64,000 nt of DNA from Zonotrichia leucophrys gambelii (lineage: Eukaryota > Chordata > Aves > Passeriformes > Passerellidae), in NCBI RefSeq assembly GCF_028769735.1, contig NC_088173.1, forward strand, positions 16,804,038 through 16,868,037, read 5' to 3'. A program made the position numbers and the translations under genes. A model generated the notes under the pieces. That model saw only the letters and a program-made list of their open reading frames with translations, made no database searches and was not told the origin of the DNA. How positions within the stretch are numbered: the first letter of the stretch is position 1; each line of letters begins with the position of its first letter. Shown here in pieces: positions 35,776 to 46,647 of the stretch.

Positions 35776-36859
35776 TAACACTTTCTCTTTTACATGCTAA
35801 GGATAGAAACCTTTTCTTTAAATAGAACTAATCACATTTAAGTGCATAAAGTAATTTTCTCTGGATTCTGAGATTATATTTAGCACTGCAATCTTTGCTA
35901 TGCTGTGTTTTATTTTAGTTACTTAGAAATGAAATATAATTTTTACTATTAGGGGTCTTGATTAACATAGGCATACCTAATAACTCCTTTATGCAAGGTG
36001 TCTACCATGCTACTAAGAATAAATCCTACTTTTTCTATCTTCTCTGTGACTTTCAGCTCAAGAAGTAAAGGTATCAAGGTGAAATGCAGTAGTTTATTGT
36101 CATCCATGTCCACCATACACAGTCTTATCTACAGCATTAGTTATCGTTACTAGAGCTTTAGGTTTTTGCAGAATTTTTTTCTTGTTTTTCCTCAGTCACT
36201 AAAAGCTAAGCAGAAGTTTATTCAGCTAGTTGTGTCTTATTCCTAACAGAGCTCTGTATTTTCTCCTGCACTCCTGTTATTAAAGAAGGATATATTTATC
36301 CCAATTATGAACATCCAATAAAATCAGTAGAAATAGAAATTTAAAGATATTGAAAATGCAATTTCAATTTCCATCATATGTCGAATCAACAAGTACTTAG
36401 AATTTTGCTTACTTTCATTTTATTCCTATGATATGAGTGACCTCTGGTGGGAATATGTAAATATTGTTTTAATTTCTCACTAAGAATATTTTTTCCCACT
36501 AATGATCCTATTCACTTGCTGTCTGGCAGGAAACATATGCCTTTCTACCTCATGTTAACTGAGGTAGAAATTATATCCAGCAAATGATTTCATGGGGGAC
36601 TCAGGCTGGTGGTTATTTTCTCCCATTTTTTCTAAGAAATCCTTAATGAAAGGGGTCAAAATGAGAAAATACTTGAAAGAAGCCTAATTAATTGCGTTCA
36701 TGCAGGTTTTTTATTAGGTGCATACAGTCTCTGCTGTGACTAAAATCAGTAACATTTTATAAACTATTTTAAGCAGAGGAATTACCACCTTGGTGCTGGT
36801 GTTGATGTTTGTTGGTACTTACAGCATTGGGATTGCCTAGAATTCATTCCAGGAAATGA

Positions 36860-37123
36860 AATGCAGTGAGTCCAACATTTGCAAATGAGATCAGGCCAAA
36901 TCAGAAAGTCCCACTTGTCCTTAGTGACTTGCACAATGTAGACTTTGAACAGCCACTGCAGGGCATGAGGAAGAAGAAGGTGACAGACCCTTCCTGGCTG
37001 ATGACTAGCGATAGTTTTCAAAAAGCAGTAACCAGGGATAATCACTACCCTGAACACGCTCTGGATAACAAGCTCTTAGCAACAGTACATACAAACATTT
37101 TTGTTAAAGGCAGTGCCTGCTAA
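36860..37123 (+). other. Unrecognised open frame, 88 codons, coding-like
   Basis: After a stop at 36857-36859 the frame is open to TAA at 37121-37123, with no ATG near its start. It reads in part NEIRPNQKVPLVLSDLHN and SFQKAVTRDNHYPEHALDNK, with a basic MRKKK stretch. The residue mix is more protein-like than the low-complexity frames around it. A TACTTACAG acceptor-like site lies just upstream near 36828. I cannot assign a family. It could be a fragment of an old retrocopy, an unknown exon, or chance. Confidence 0.25.
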
Positions 37124-37267
37124 TGTAGTGCTCAGGCCCTACAGCAGTAACTCACGTCTGTGTATGGGTCTCTACAACCAAGATTTATGATCAAACCATC
37201 AAGATTCTATTTGAAATCATTATTTCCTTGTTACAATGTGTTGTGTAGCGGCCCACTATAACATTTT

Positions 37268-37326
37268 CATAGAATAACAGAATCATCAGGGTGGGAAGAG
37301 ACCTTCAAGATCATCAAGTTCAACCA
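37268..37326 (-). repeat. CR1 LINE 3' terminal fragment
   Basis: CATAGAATAACAGAATCATC followed by GGAAGAGACCTTCAAGATCA is the reverse-complement CR1 tail. It is a terminal scrap of about 60 bp. Confidence 0.8.
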
Positions 37327-40300
37327 TCAATTTTGCATCATTAAATATCGAATGCATAAACCTAAAATTATAAACCCAAGAATTAACATTTTAGCTCTGC
37401 TGTATATTATAGGATGTGCTCAATGGACCCTTTGATGTAGAAATACAGTGTGTTCTCCCTCTCGATTGCTTCCTTCTTCTCCTGCATATCCTTCTTCAGA
37501 GATAAGAAAGAAAGGGAGAGAGTAGGATGGGTATAAATTGTTTACTCATTCCACCCCACCAACAACACCTCCTATTTCACAGGCAGCAATCATATTTTGT
37601 CTCAAATATTTTATTTAATGCACTTCTCATTAAACTTTCCCATCTCACATTTAGCCTGTGAACACATCTCATTTAAAATCCCGTGAACTAGGTTCCTTTC
37701 TTTTTCTTCTGAATATCTTGACATTATTTTGAACTAAGAGATTACATATGAGAAGCTATGTGTTATCAATTCTGTTTTATAGCAACTAGGCAGTAATTTT
37801 TTTTAGGTTTAGATAATTGCAAAATCTGGGGTAATATCAGGTCTTTAATAATGGACAACTTTTCTACTTATTATTAGTAAGTCTTCTGGTAGAAAGGAAG
37901 AAACTGTGCAACTGTTTCAATAGCAACAATAGTTCAAAAGCAACAATAGATGCCAGCTGTACCATAAATTTGTGTTGTTTTAAATCTATTGTTACTCATG
38001 CTGCAAGCTCTTAACACTTCCAATGAACTTTGATATTGTGGCACTGCTAAGGCCCAGATCTGTCAGCAGAAGAATCAGATCTATCATCAGACACAAAGAC
38101 TGAAATCACCCTTTGGCTAGGAAAGTCTGTCACGCTCAAACAGCAGCGGCTGGATCAAGATGAGGTGGGATTAGGTGATTCAAATACAGTGCTGTGTCCA
38201 GTGCCAGCAGGTGTGTGGGTCACGGAGCTCCCTGGAGCGGGCCACCAAACAGGGATATGTGGTAGAGCTGTGTGCTCTGGGCAGGGGCCATGCAATGTTG
38301 CTGTAGGATGACACTACAAAGCACCTGGCAAGCATGGGCCGGACATCACCACTGCAGGAATGGACACTGGAAATTGGTTGAGTCAGGGTTTTCTGGTTTT
38401 GCTGAAACTTCTTCATTGTCAGCACATTAAATTGTATAAATACAATCTGATCTCTTCCTTCATGGGTTTATGAAATAATTTCTTTAGAGTTCTTACCATA
38501 TCCTCCGCCTTCTGTTCTGCCTTCTTCTTACTTCCTTCAGTCCCTCATCTGCACCTTTTATCCTTGAGAAGCCTTTCAATGACCAGGTACATAGTTAGTT
38601 TTCTTCTCAGCCCTCTTCTTACTGTGCTATTCAGAGTGTGTAAATCTACCTCAATGTAGCCTCCCCTTAGCAGGAGTTCTCTCTGCTTTTCTTTTATCTT
38701 CTTCTACCATTATCTCATAAGTAAAATCTGACAGCTTAAATAACGGATGGTAATATAGTCAATGCATAGTAAAATTATGTCAGACTATGACAGTTCTGCT
38801 GAAGAATTAAAAAGTTAGAGTTCACACAGTCTTTTTTTTTCTGTAGAAAGACATTATGAACATTATTCCTTCATATGCAAAAAATGGAAGATTAAAAAAC
38901 AATTCTATTTATTTAGGTTTTCTTTCGATCTTTTTTCCTAGTCCTTCCCTCCTGCTTGCTCCTTGATGCCATTCAAACTCTTCAGTTTCCATTCAATAAA
39001 GTAGGATATTATGTTTCTTGTCAAGTGCTTTCATGCAGATATAATTTCTTAATGCTTTCGTATTCATCTCTGGAGGCTAAATCAGTCATTTGCAAGAAAG
39101 TAACACAGCAGATGTAACGGGAACAGGACCAAGTTCCAGAACTGAGATCTTGTTGCTTTCAAATTTGGAGCATCATGGCATCTACATAAAATAAGGGTAA
39201 TACTATAACTACTTTTACAGAAACAATGCATTTTTTAGAGAACTTTATAGTAAGATCCAAGAGTAATGAATCTCACCTTTCATTATATCAGACAAAAGTT
39301 TTGTCCCTGATTTCAATGGGGGCAAGGTTGTGCTTGGACATACTGGAAACAGAAAGACAAGGTCTTTTTTCAGCACACTCAACATGATAGAATTTTCTAA
39401 AACATCAAACATAACATTAGGAAAGTAGAACAGAGCTACTATAGTAGATAAATGTGTTGCATGATTCATAAAATATAATGAACACTGAAAAAGGGTCAAA
39501 CCCTTTTTTTTTTTTGTAGTCTGTCACATTTGTTAAATAATGGCAAATATGTGCTTGACTTGCCTAAATGAACTAAACATAACAGTAATGTACCCTTCAA
39601 CAAAATAGCTAATTTTTTCCTTTCATAATGCCGAACATTTCATAATCCAGTGTCAGTGGATACACCAGTACATTCAGTAGAAGCAAAATCTAGTACTTAT
39701 TCTGTACCAGATGATTTACAAACTTATGATTGTAGTAAGTTATAATGTCCCCTTTGCTGCATAACTGAAGCTTAAAAGCAGGTAGAACATTATAATTTTC
39801 CCTTTTATCTTGAATATCCTTATTTTTCAATTCCCTGCTGTTTTTACTCTTTCCCCTACCCACTCTCTTTTTTCACTTTTTTCTTTATGTTCTTATTCTG
39901 TGCTATTTTTACTTGTAGATCTGGAAAAAAAAAAAAGTGTTTCCTCTCTGACTGCAAACCCTGCAACTTTCAGAGCACTTGTCTCCCATAAGCATCTCAA
40001 TGTTTTTGCCTTGTTGCTGAGAGACGCCATCTCCTGACCCTGCAAGCTCTGCTTGTGGAACTTGACCATTTCATTCAACACTGCTGAGAAATGCAGCAAA
40101 TAGCAAGGCTGGCTTTGTGGATGGAGATGTGCTTTTTCAGAAGTGTTTGAGTATTTGACTGGGGGATCTGGAAGAGTAGTGTTATCCTCTTTGGAGAGGA
40201 ATCAACCCACCACAGAGAGTGGTGGGCTCCTTTTTAGGGTTTTGTTTGTTCGTTTTCTGCGCTTTTTTGTTGTTGTTTGGCTATGTTTGGTTTTGGCCTC

Positions 40301-40819
40301 GGGTTTTTCTTTTTTTAGTGGGGGGAAGGATGTTCTATAAATTGCTCATGTTACCTGCACGGCAGGATGTTGTGCTTTTTTCTGAGAAACCGTGCTTGGC
40401 CCTGTAAACAGGGGAGTGGTAATAATGCTGCCTGCCTCACCAGCTCTGCACCTCACTAAGGCTTGTTTATTTATTGCACAACAGAAAGGTACATTTGGTT
40501 TGCAGCGTATGCCAGTGACATCACCGATTTGGCTCTGCTGAATAGCCTGAGCCGGTGTCTGTCCAATGCGAGGCGTTTCTTTAAGGCTTCCTTTACAATC
40601 TGGTCACGTTCCGACACCAAAAATTTTTCAGGCCAGCTATTTAAAAGACGTACCAATAAAGAAAAGAGAGGAAAGAAAAGGAAAAATAAATTTAAAAAAA
40701 CGGAGCAAGAGCAGGGTGGAAACCTGCGGCAACATTTGCCCGCGGTGCCGGTGGGTGGCGGGCGGAGCGCAGCCGCTGCAGCGGTGATGTCATGCGGAGG
40801 GCGCTGGTGCGGAGCGCGG

Positions 40820-40834
40820 CCGGCAGGGGGCGCC
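40820..40834 (+). promoter_or_regulatory. Near-consensus CTCF site
   Basis: CCGGCAGGGGGCGCC matches the CTCF core (CCASYAGRKGGCRSY) at 14 of 15 positions, including the invariant AGGGGGCGC. It lies inside the second CpG island, between two divergent transcription units, which is a usual setting for an insulator. Occupancy is inferred only. Confidence 0.65.
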
Positions 40835-40887
40835 GCTCTGGGCCCGCCGGCGGCGAGCGCGGTCCCCGCAGGGCCGGGGGTGTGGGA

Positions 40888-41034
40888 GCGGGGCTCGGCG
40901 GGGAGCGGGGCTCGGCGGGCACCCGGGCTCGGCTGGCACCGGGGCTCGGCGGGCACCCGGGGCTCGGAAGGCACCCGGGCTCGGCTGGAACCGGGGCTCG
41001 GCTGGAGCCGGGGCTCGGCGGGCACCGGGGGCTC
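40888..41034. repeat. GC-rich minisatellite, 17-18 bp unit, about 8 copies
   Basis: Repeats of the type CGGGGCTCGGCGGGCAC, with variants such as CCGGGCTCGGCTGGCAC and CCGGGCTCGGCTGGAAC, are arranged head to tail. Runs of three to four G on the plus strand could support G-quadruplex folding. The repeat creates long proline/arginine-rich open frames on both strands (for example 40471-41025 minus), which I do not accept as genes. Confidence 0.9.
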
Positions 41035-41111
41035 CCCTCAAACCGCGTGCTCATCATCTCTGTTCCATGCAAAACAAAACAGCGCCCCCCCCACCCCCCC
41101 GTGCCCACCAT

Positions 41112-41140
41112 CCCCCCCCCCAAAAAAAAAAAAAAAAAAA
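41112..41140. repeat. C10-A19 homopolymer junction
   Basis: A run of about 10 C is followed directly by 19 A, just after further C-runs (41087-41100). It is low-complexity sequence prone to slippage and sequencing error. Confidence 0.9.
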
Positions 41141-41371
41141 GAGAAAAGCAGGGATTACGTCATTTGTTTTTAAAGCAAGTGGAAATCCTTTTTCCTTGAG
41201 GAGTGAAGAGAGACTGTTTTTCCCGCAGCCTCCTGCAGGTGGAGAGCTGGAGGATAATTTAAGGTTTGATGCGGACGCAGAAGACAACGCAGTTACTAGT
41301 CTCAGACAGGAATTTCTTGTAGTCAGAATGGTCGATCTTGATTCAAGTCGCCGCCCCATCATATAAACAAC

Positions 41372-41388
41372 TTTTTTTTTTTTTTTTT
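41372..41388. repeat. Poly(T) run, 17 bases
   Basis: Homopolymer tract downstream of the second CpG island; no element attached. Confidence 0.9.
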
Positions 41389-43540
41389 CTGATTGATTAG
41401 AGCTGTTTCGGTTCACAGAGGAATACAGTTCGAATGAAAAACAGTGCTTCCATTGGACAAAGCCGAAGCTTCTATGAGCTTCTTAGAGAAGTCCCCCTGT
41501 AGCCCCCCTCCCCTGTTACAAAACCTCACCGCATAACCCCAATACAAGTGCCAAAACACATAGTCCTGGAAGGTGATTGCTTCTGTCTTCATAAGCGCGT
41601 GAAACAGTCCAGTGTTTGCTTCAGAGCTGGGTAGACAGTGGCTCCACAAAGTTCCAGTAATCAGTTTTCTGCCAAAGAAAATGAAATGTACAGGCAGTAA
41701 GGAGGGTAAACAGAGTGTGTTGAAGAAGGCTTATTCCAAATTGTTGCTTGTGAAATATACAATATTTCGGTGATCTTTGAAAAGAAGAATGCTCTCCACT
41801 GTGAAAAAAAAAAAAATCCCAAACCCTCTTTGTAATCTCATCCGGAGTAATTTTGTGTTCTGTGAGAATCCTGTTGCTGGTAGTGAAACCGATTAGAGTA
41901 TTGTCAGACGCACTTTGATACTGTATGAGAAAGCTAGTGCAATCATTGAAATTATTAGCATGGGGAAAAAAGAAGATGTTAGTAGCATAAATGAATGAAG
42001 GGACTGGAATGGGAAAAAATACTGATAATACTGAAAACACTTTGCTGATGACTTGTATTGAGAACTCCTGGCTTTTATTAACAAAACAGATAAAATATCA
42101 GAGGTATCATAGGTAGACATTTTTTCTTTATCCTGAATACTAATTCATTTTACTGAAGCCTTTTTGATTTGTTCTTCTCCCTCAAATCACTTAGATTCAT
42201 TGACAGAACCCCAGTATTCTGAGAGGAAAAATTTTCCAGCTGACTTTAAAAACTATAATTATTTCAATAACATGGTAAAGATAGTAATTAGAGATTTTCC
42301 TCATCTTTCAGTGTAAAAGTTGTATAGGTCATGGGACATGGCTAGTCAGGATATTTTTGTAGGCATAGACTTTTGCATTCTCTTCTCTTCCAGCTGTGAA
42401 AATACAGTTGCAAAACTAAATCCAGTTTATGTTGGTAACCTTTTTTTCCCAAAGTTCCAAAGAAATTATTACCTCTCTGATGAAGGTCCCTACTGAGGAA
42501 GGTGTGACTTCAAATGCAGCAAAAATTGGTGAATATAGGCACCATGCAGGACTCAGATGTTGAATTTAAAGATGATTATAATGACAGTTTTTATCACCCA
42601 AGTGATGCTAGTATGATGAGTGCTGATGAGATCCTGTCGCTATTCTTCCTTTAGAAGATGTTGGAGCCTATGCAGTAGAGGAAATAAAATAGTTGGAAGC
42701 ACATTTTGAAGCAAAAACTCCAGGCAGAAGTAGCAGGGGAAAAAAGGTCTCTGTCCTTCAAAGTGTCGTTCTTCATATTTTGTTATGTGAATGTTTGTGC
42801 TGGTGTTGAGAGTAACAGCAGGAGGAGTAGGCCAGGAAAACACTTAACTGAGAATGATGAAACTGAACTTATTAGACCAAGTGTTTTCTTGAAAAGAGAG
42901 TTAGAAATGTAAGATTTATCTCCTTTTGTATTATTTGGGCAATGGGGAGAAAAGGTTTTAGTTTGATCTGTAGTAGTTTTCCACTTCAAAGCATGATTCT
43001 GATCAACAACTAAGTACTTTCTGACCAAGTCAATGTCAGGTCTTACATACTAGGAAACTGTTTAATAAGTCTGTCTGAAAGTACTGATATTAAGCATGAT
43101 ATCTGAAATGTTTATTCATCCTTTGCCATAGCCCAGAGAATGGCTTGGACCAGATCCTCTTCCACAGTCATCTTCTGAGAAAAGTGTACTTTTTGAACAG
43201 TTCTCTTACAATATTGGCCCAATAATGTACCAAATATTGACACTGAGTTCATAAATTGTTCCTGGCTGAAGGCAGGTACAGTTTGCTCATATGTAATATA
43301 GCTAATACACCTACTGGTTTTTCATTTTCAGATTTGAAAATCTTAAGGTGATATCTTTGGGCTTCTGGTCACTAGCCTCCCAGACCTCTGTGCCTCCTGG
43401 GAAAGTCTGGGGGGGAGGAATGCTAACTATGTGAGAGGAAGACTAAGTTAAGTGTTCATATTAGCAGACTGAGACTGCTGGATGTGCATCCAATATTGCT
43501 ATTTCTTGTCTTTCTTTAAAGATTGTGGTGATTATGAGAG
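41389..43540. other. Intergenic region after the second CpG island
   Basis: 2.1 kb of AT-rich DNA. The only notable content is a coding-like but frame-broken stretch at about 42515-42735, described in the findings. No splice-supported gene and no recognised repeat family. Confidence 0.65.
42515..42735 (+). pseudogene. Possible decayed coding fragment, family unknown
   Basis: One plus frame reads MQDSDVEFKDDYNDSFYH, then PSDASMMSADEIL, up to a TAG at 42652-42654. After an apparent frameshift another frame continues with LEDVGAYAVEEIK. The acidic and serine-rich mix looks protein-derived rather than random. The stops and the shift argue against a live gene. I do not recognise the parent; a retrocopy remnant is the simplest guess. 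Confidence 0.25.
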
Positions 43541-43544
43541 GTCT

Positions 43545-44530
43545 TCAGTAACTGGAGAAAGCCAATTAATAGCTTTCAAAAGGGAAAGGAAAGATATTTA
43601 AAAAGCTGTACACAGCACAGTCTCATCTCAGTTCCTGGGAAGATTATGAAAGAAATCTTTCTGGAAGCCATTATTAGGCACAGCAAGGTAAATAATGTGT
43701 TTCATAAAGCCATCCTAGCTTTTCTGAGGACAAACCATGTCTGACTAACCTGATTACATTCTGTAATGAGGCACCTGTCTCTAGACAAGGGTACAAGAGG
43801 TAAACAATGTTGTTTACCTTGACTAAGCCAAGTATTTTGACATGGTTTCTTAGAGCATTAGGGACTAGTGGCCAGAACACAAGGGGAGAAGGCAGCTCCA
43901 CTGTATGTCTCAAAGGACAGAGGTGTACAGCATGATGTCTGAGGAGAGGCTGCACTTTAGAGGCTGATCCTGGTGCAAACATTACATAACAATTTCATCA
44001 TTGACCTGGATGATGGCAGGGAAAGTGCCCTTTTGTTTGTGAATGACGGCAAAATGGGTGGCAGAGCAAGTCAGCCTGTACACTGGGCTGTACACAGGGA
44101 TAGCATTCAAAGGGACCTCAGCTAATCTGACTATGAGGTATCTGGTGGAATTTGTTAAGAACAGACTTACCTGGGCTGGCATAAACCCATGCAACAGCAT
44201 TGGCTGGTGGATGACTTGCCAGGAATCAGCTCTTTCAGAAAAGACCCAAGGCTGAGTGAGAATTTAAACATGAGTCAGCGCTGTGTCACAAAGGCTGTCT
44301 GCCTTGGTGGCCAGAGTATGTGCAGTCTGCATAGCAAGGGAAGTGATTCTTCCCCCTCATTCAGTACTCAGATTGCATCAGGTGAGTACGGCTCAGAGAT
44401 GCATCCATCCTTCCCCCACACCCATCAGGAGGCTGCTAAGCTGGAACATGCTCAGCGGAGGGCTATCGGAATAGCTAAGGGGATAGAGCACCATGGAGAT
44501 TTTCAGCTGTTGAAAACATGGAGTTCTCAT
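43545..44530 (+). repeat. CR1 LINE fragment (reverse transcriptase to 3' region), diverged
   Basis: Pieces are recognisable in order: CAGTTCCTGGGAAGATTATG (a palm-region motif, about 43630); a stretch reading NFIIDLDDG with a degraded FADDTKLGG-type block (VNDGKMGG, about 44040-44060); and AACATGCTCAGCGGAGGGCT (about 44445), the usual CR1 segment before the 3' end. Many stops and shifts, no 3' tail. It is an old, inactive copy about 1 kb long. Confidence 0.75.
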
Positions 44531-46139
44531 TTCAATAAAGGATAAATAGATACAATTATTTAATACAGAATGGTTCTTTAAAAATGGTGTGCTTTTAACA
44601 CCTAAGATTGTGTGGGTAGAGAAGTTCTGGAGTGAAAAAATCTAATACTTAGGAAGTAGTTTGGAAAGAATACTGTTCTTTCCAAACATACAAAGGTTAA
44701 AAAAGAGTAAGAAAGTAGTATTGACCCTTAGTATTCCAATTTGCACTACGAGAAAGATTAAAAATAAACAGATTAAAGAAGTTTTATGATTGGCTTCTTT
44801 GCTATTCTCCTTTTACACTTATTCTAGTCTGCTTTGGTTTCCATAGCTACTAGTTTAATCATGATGCACAGAGCTATTTCTAATTACAGTATATGCCAGC
44901 ATAAAATTAATTCTTTGAGTATCTCAAGCAAAAAAAAAAAAAAAAAAAAAACCAGCTTGCAGCTTGTTCTTTGACATTTTATTATTGCAAATCCTGAAGT
45001 AGCACACTAGCACATCATATTCAGTCTGTTCAATTTTATTTAAAAAAAGAGAAGCTTTAAATATATACCTGCTTAGATCTGTGTCAAGGGAGACAGGTTA
45101 CAAAAGGACTGTATTATACCCAAGTCTGATGCATTAATTTCAAATTATATAGCACTCCTAAATGATCAGTGGCTATTACAGAAAAAACTTGTCATGCTGA
45201 ACATCCAATGTCATCTATTTCTATTCTCTGTCTTTTATCAATGTGAAGTTTCTGTGACATCTTTAAATTCCTCTTAGGCAAATATATGTTTTTTCCTTCC
45301 AAAACAAAGACAATGAATTAGATATATCTTCTGTCTTGAAGAAATTGCAAGGACTCTGGTTCTACAACTGAGTACAAGTGAACCAGACAAGTAGTTCAGT
45401 GAGAAGTTATTCAAGTGCCATGATTGCAGGCTAGGTCAAAAATTAATCTTCCTTCTAATTCAGTAAAAGTCTTTCTGTGAGTAAAGAATGTGAATTCAGA
45501 CCTGAATACATTTATAAATAAGGCCTCGAATTTTAAACTTCTAAAATGATACACTGCCTCTGCTTGATTGATGAGTTTTAACAATGTTTAATTAGTTGGA
45601 AAAGCTTATGTGCATATTTCTCTTCAACAGAATTTGGATCATGTGCCTCCCATTTGCTTCTTCCATAAACATCCTTGCTATATTGTATAGTGAATTCTGT
45701 GCTTTTATATAAATGTACATTATATATTTCTATTCATTAAAAAACTTTGCCAACTTTGCCAACTTTATTGATTCAATCACTTTAGATGAGTTTTCACATG
45801 TACATCAAAAGATGCTGCACTCATTGTAAGATAATCATTTGTGTCTCATTGCTTGAAAAATTATCTGTAGACTGAGGGTTTTAATTAGTTTTTTTATTTT
45901 AAATCCATCTTGTCTCATCTTTACCCTTCATCCCCAAACTTTCTAAGTTTTTTTTATATAGAATTTTACCTGCATGAGATGGCTGGTCTACTAGACTTTA
46001 AAGGTATCTTTTATCTTTATTTATGTATATGCTTTTTTCAGGTACCTTAATTCTGGACTTGCATTGTACCAAATTAGAATATGATTTTACTGAAAAATGT
46101 GTGACTATGTCACTTTCTCATCTGTATTTTTTTTTTGAG
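44531..46139. other. AT-rich intergenic stretch
   Basis: Contains a perfect 12 bp inverted repeat with a 5-base loop (44659-44687, TTTGGAAAGAA core) and a 22-base poly(A) run at 44930-44951. No gene or transposon family recognised. Confidence 0.75.
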
Positions 46140-46647
46140 GGTAAATATTAGAATATGAATCCAATATAACCAGTTAGATGGTGCCTGGGCCAGTTCTGAC
46201 CTTCGCTGCTGGGCCAAAGGCAGCACTGCGGTGTTTTACCCCAGAGATACCTTGGCTGCTGGAGAGTGCAGCGGGGCAAGTCCAGGCTGTCAGGACTCCG
46301 TTACCTCAGGAGAGAGAGCTTCTGGCGCTGGTGGAGAGAAAGGGAGTGGATTCTGCTAGAAGGTTGCCAGATGTTTATTCCATGGGTACAGAGATGTCTG
46401 CACCGGGCCACTGCTGCTAACAGAATAGAGGCCACATGTCTCATTAACATTTTAAGCTCAGGACAGGGGAAGGGGAGGGACAGGTGAGCACCAACCAGGG
46501 AAGGGCAGGTCTCAAGGACTAGGGACACCTATCACACGACGCCTTGCTGGTATGTTAGCCTGATTGACAGGGCACACTCAGCGAGGGGCGAGGGGAAGGA
46601 GAAGGTAAAACAGGATATTACAGCACACCACAACAGGTAAATATTAG
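46140..46647 (-). mobile_element. LTR-like insertion flanked by 12 bp direct repeats
   Basis: A GC-rich block of 484 bp (46152-46635) sits in AT-rich DNA between two identical copies of GGTAAATATTAG (46140-46151 and 46636-46647). On the minus strand it begins TGTTGTGGTGTGCTG exactly at the repeat edge and carries a polyadenylation signal AATAAA (46379-46374), followed by a U5-like stretch. That layout suggests a retroviral LTR in minus orientation. The 12 bp duplication is longer than the 4-6 bp usual for LTR integration, and the distal end lacks a clear CA terminus. It may instead have been inserted by LINE machinery. Confidence 0.65.

Larger units (their letters stand above)
34158..40460. 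other. Intergenic region between the two CpG islands
   Basis: 6.3 kb of mostly AT-rich DNA. It holds CR1 fragments at about 35550-35775 and 37268-37326, an unexplained open frame at 36860-37123, and a moderately GC-rich unassigned block at about 38040-38420. T-rich tracts lie at 39500-39520 and 40230-40320. No exon with convincing splice sites and homology was found. Confidence 0.7.
40500..41300. promoter_or_regulatory. Second CpG island, possible promoter or boundary element
   Basis: The CpG-dense core is 40735-41040. On its left flank are a TATA-like CTATTTAAAAG (about 40637-40647), a CCAAT box (ACCAATAAAG, about 40652) and a CRE-like TGACATCA (40516-40523). A second CRE-like TGATGTCA sits in the island at 40785-40792. 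Together these suggest a plus-strand promoter. A donor-like CTGCAG|GTGGAG lies near 41239. In mammals GPM6A is the neighbour transcribed away from WDR17, so a distal GPM6A or lncRNA promoter is possible. No coding exon is visible. Confidence 0.5.

Noticed and set aside
40463..41199. Long overlapping frames (up to 236 codons) in the second CpG island
   Set aside because: They read through the 17-18 bp minisatellite and homopolymers in several phases on both strands. The repetitive Pro/Arg/Gly text is a by-product of the repeat.
44659..44687. Perfect 12 bp inverted repeat with 5-base loop
   Set aside because: Too short to stand out in 64 kb of AT-rich DNA, and no T-run or small-RNA-like context.
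44930..44951. 22-base poly(A) as a retrocopy tail
   Set aside because: The sequence before it shows no coding match, polyadenylation signal or target duplication that I can identify.
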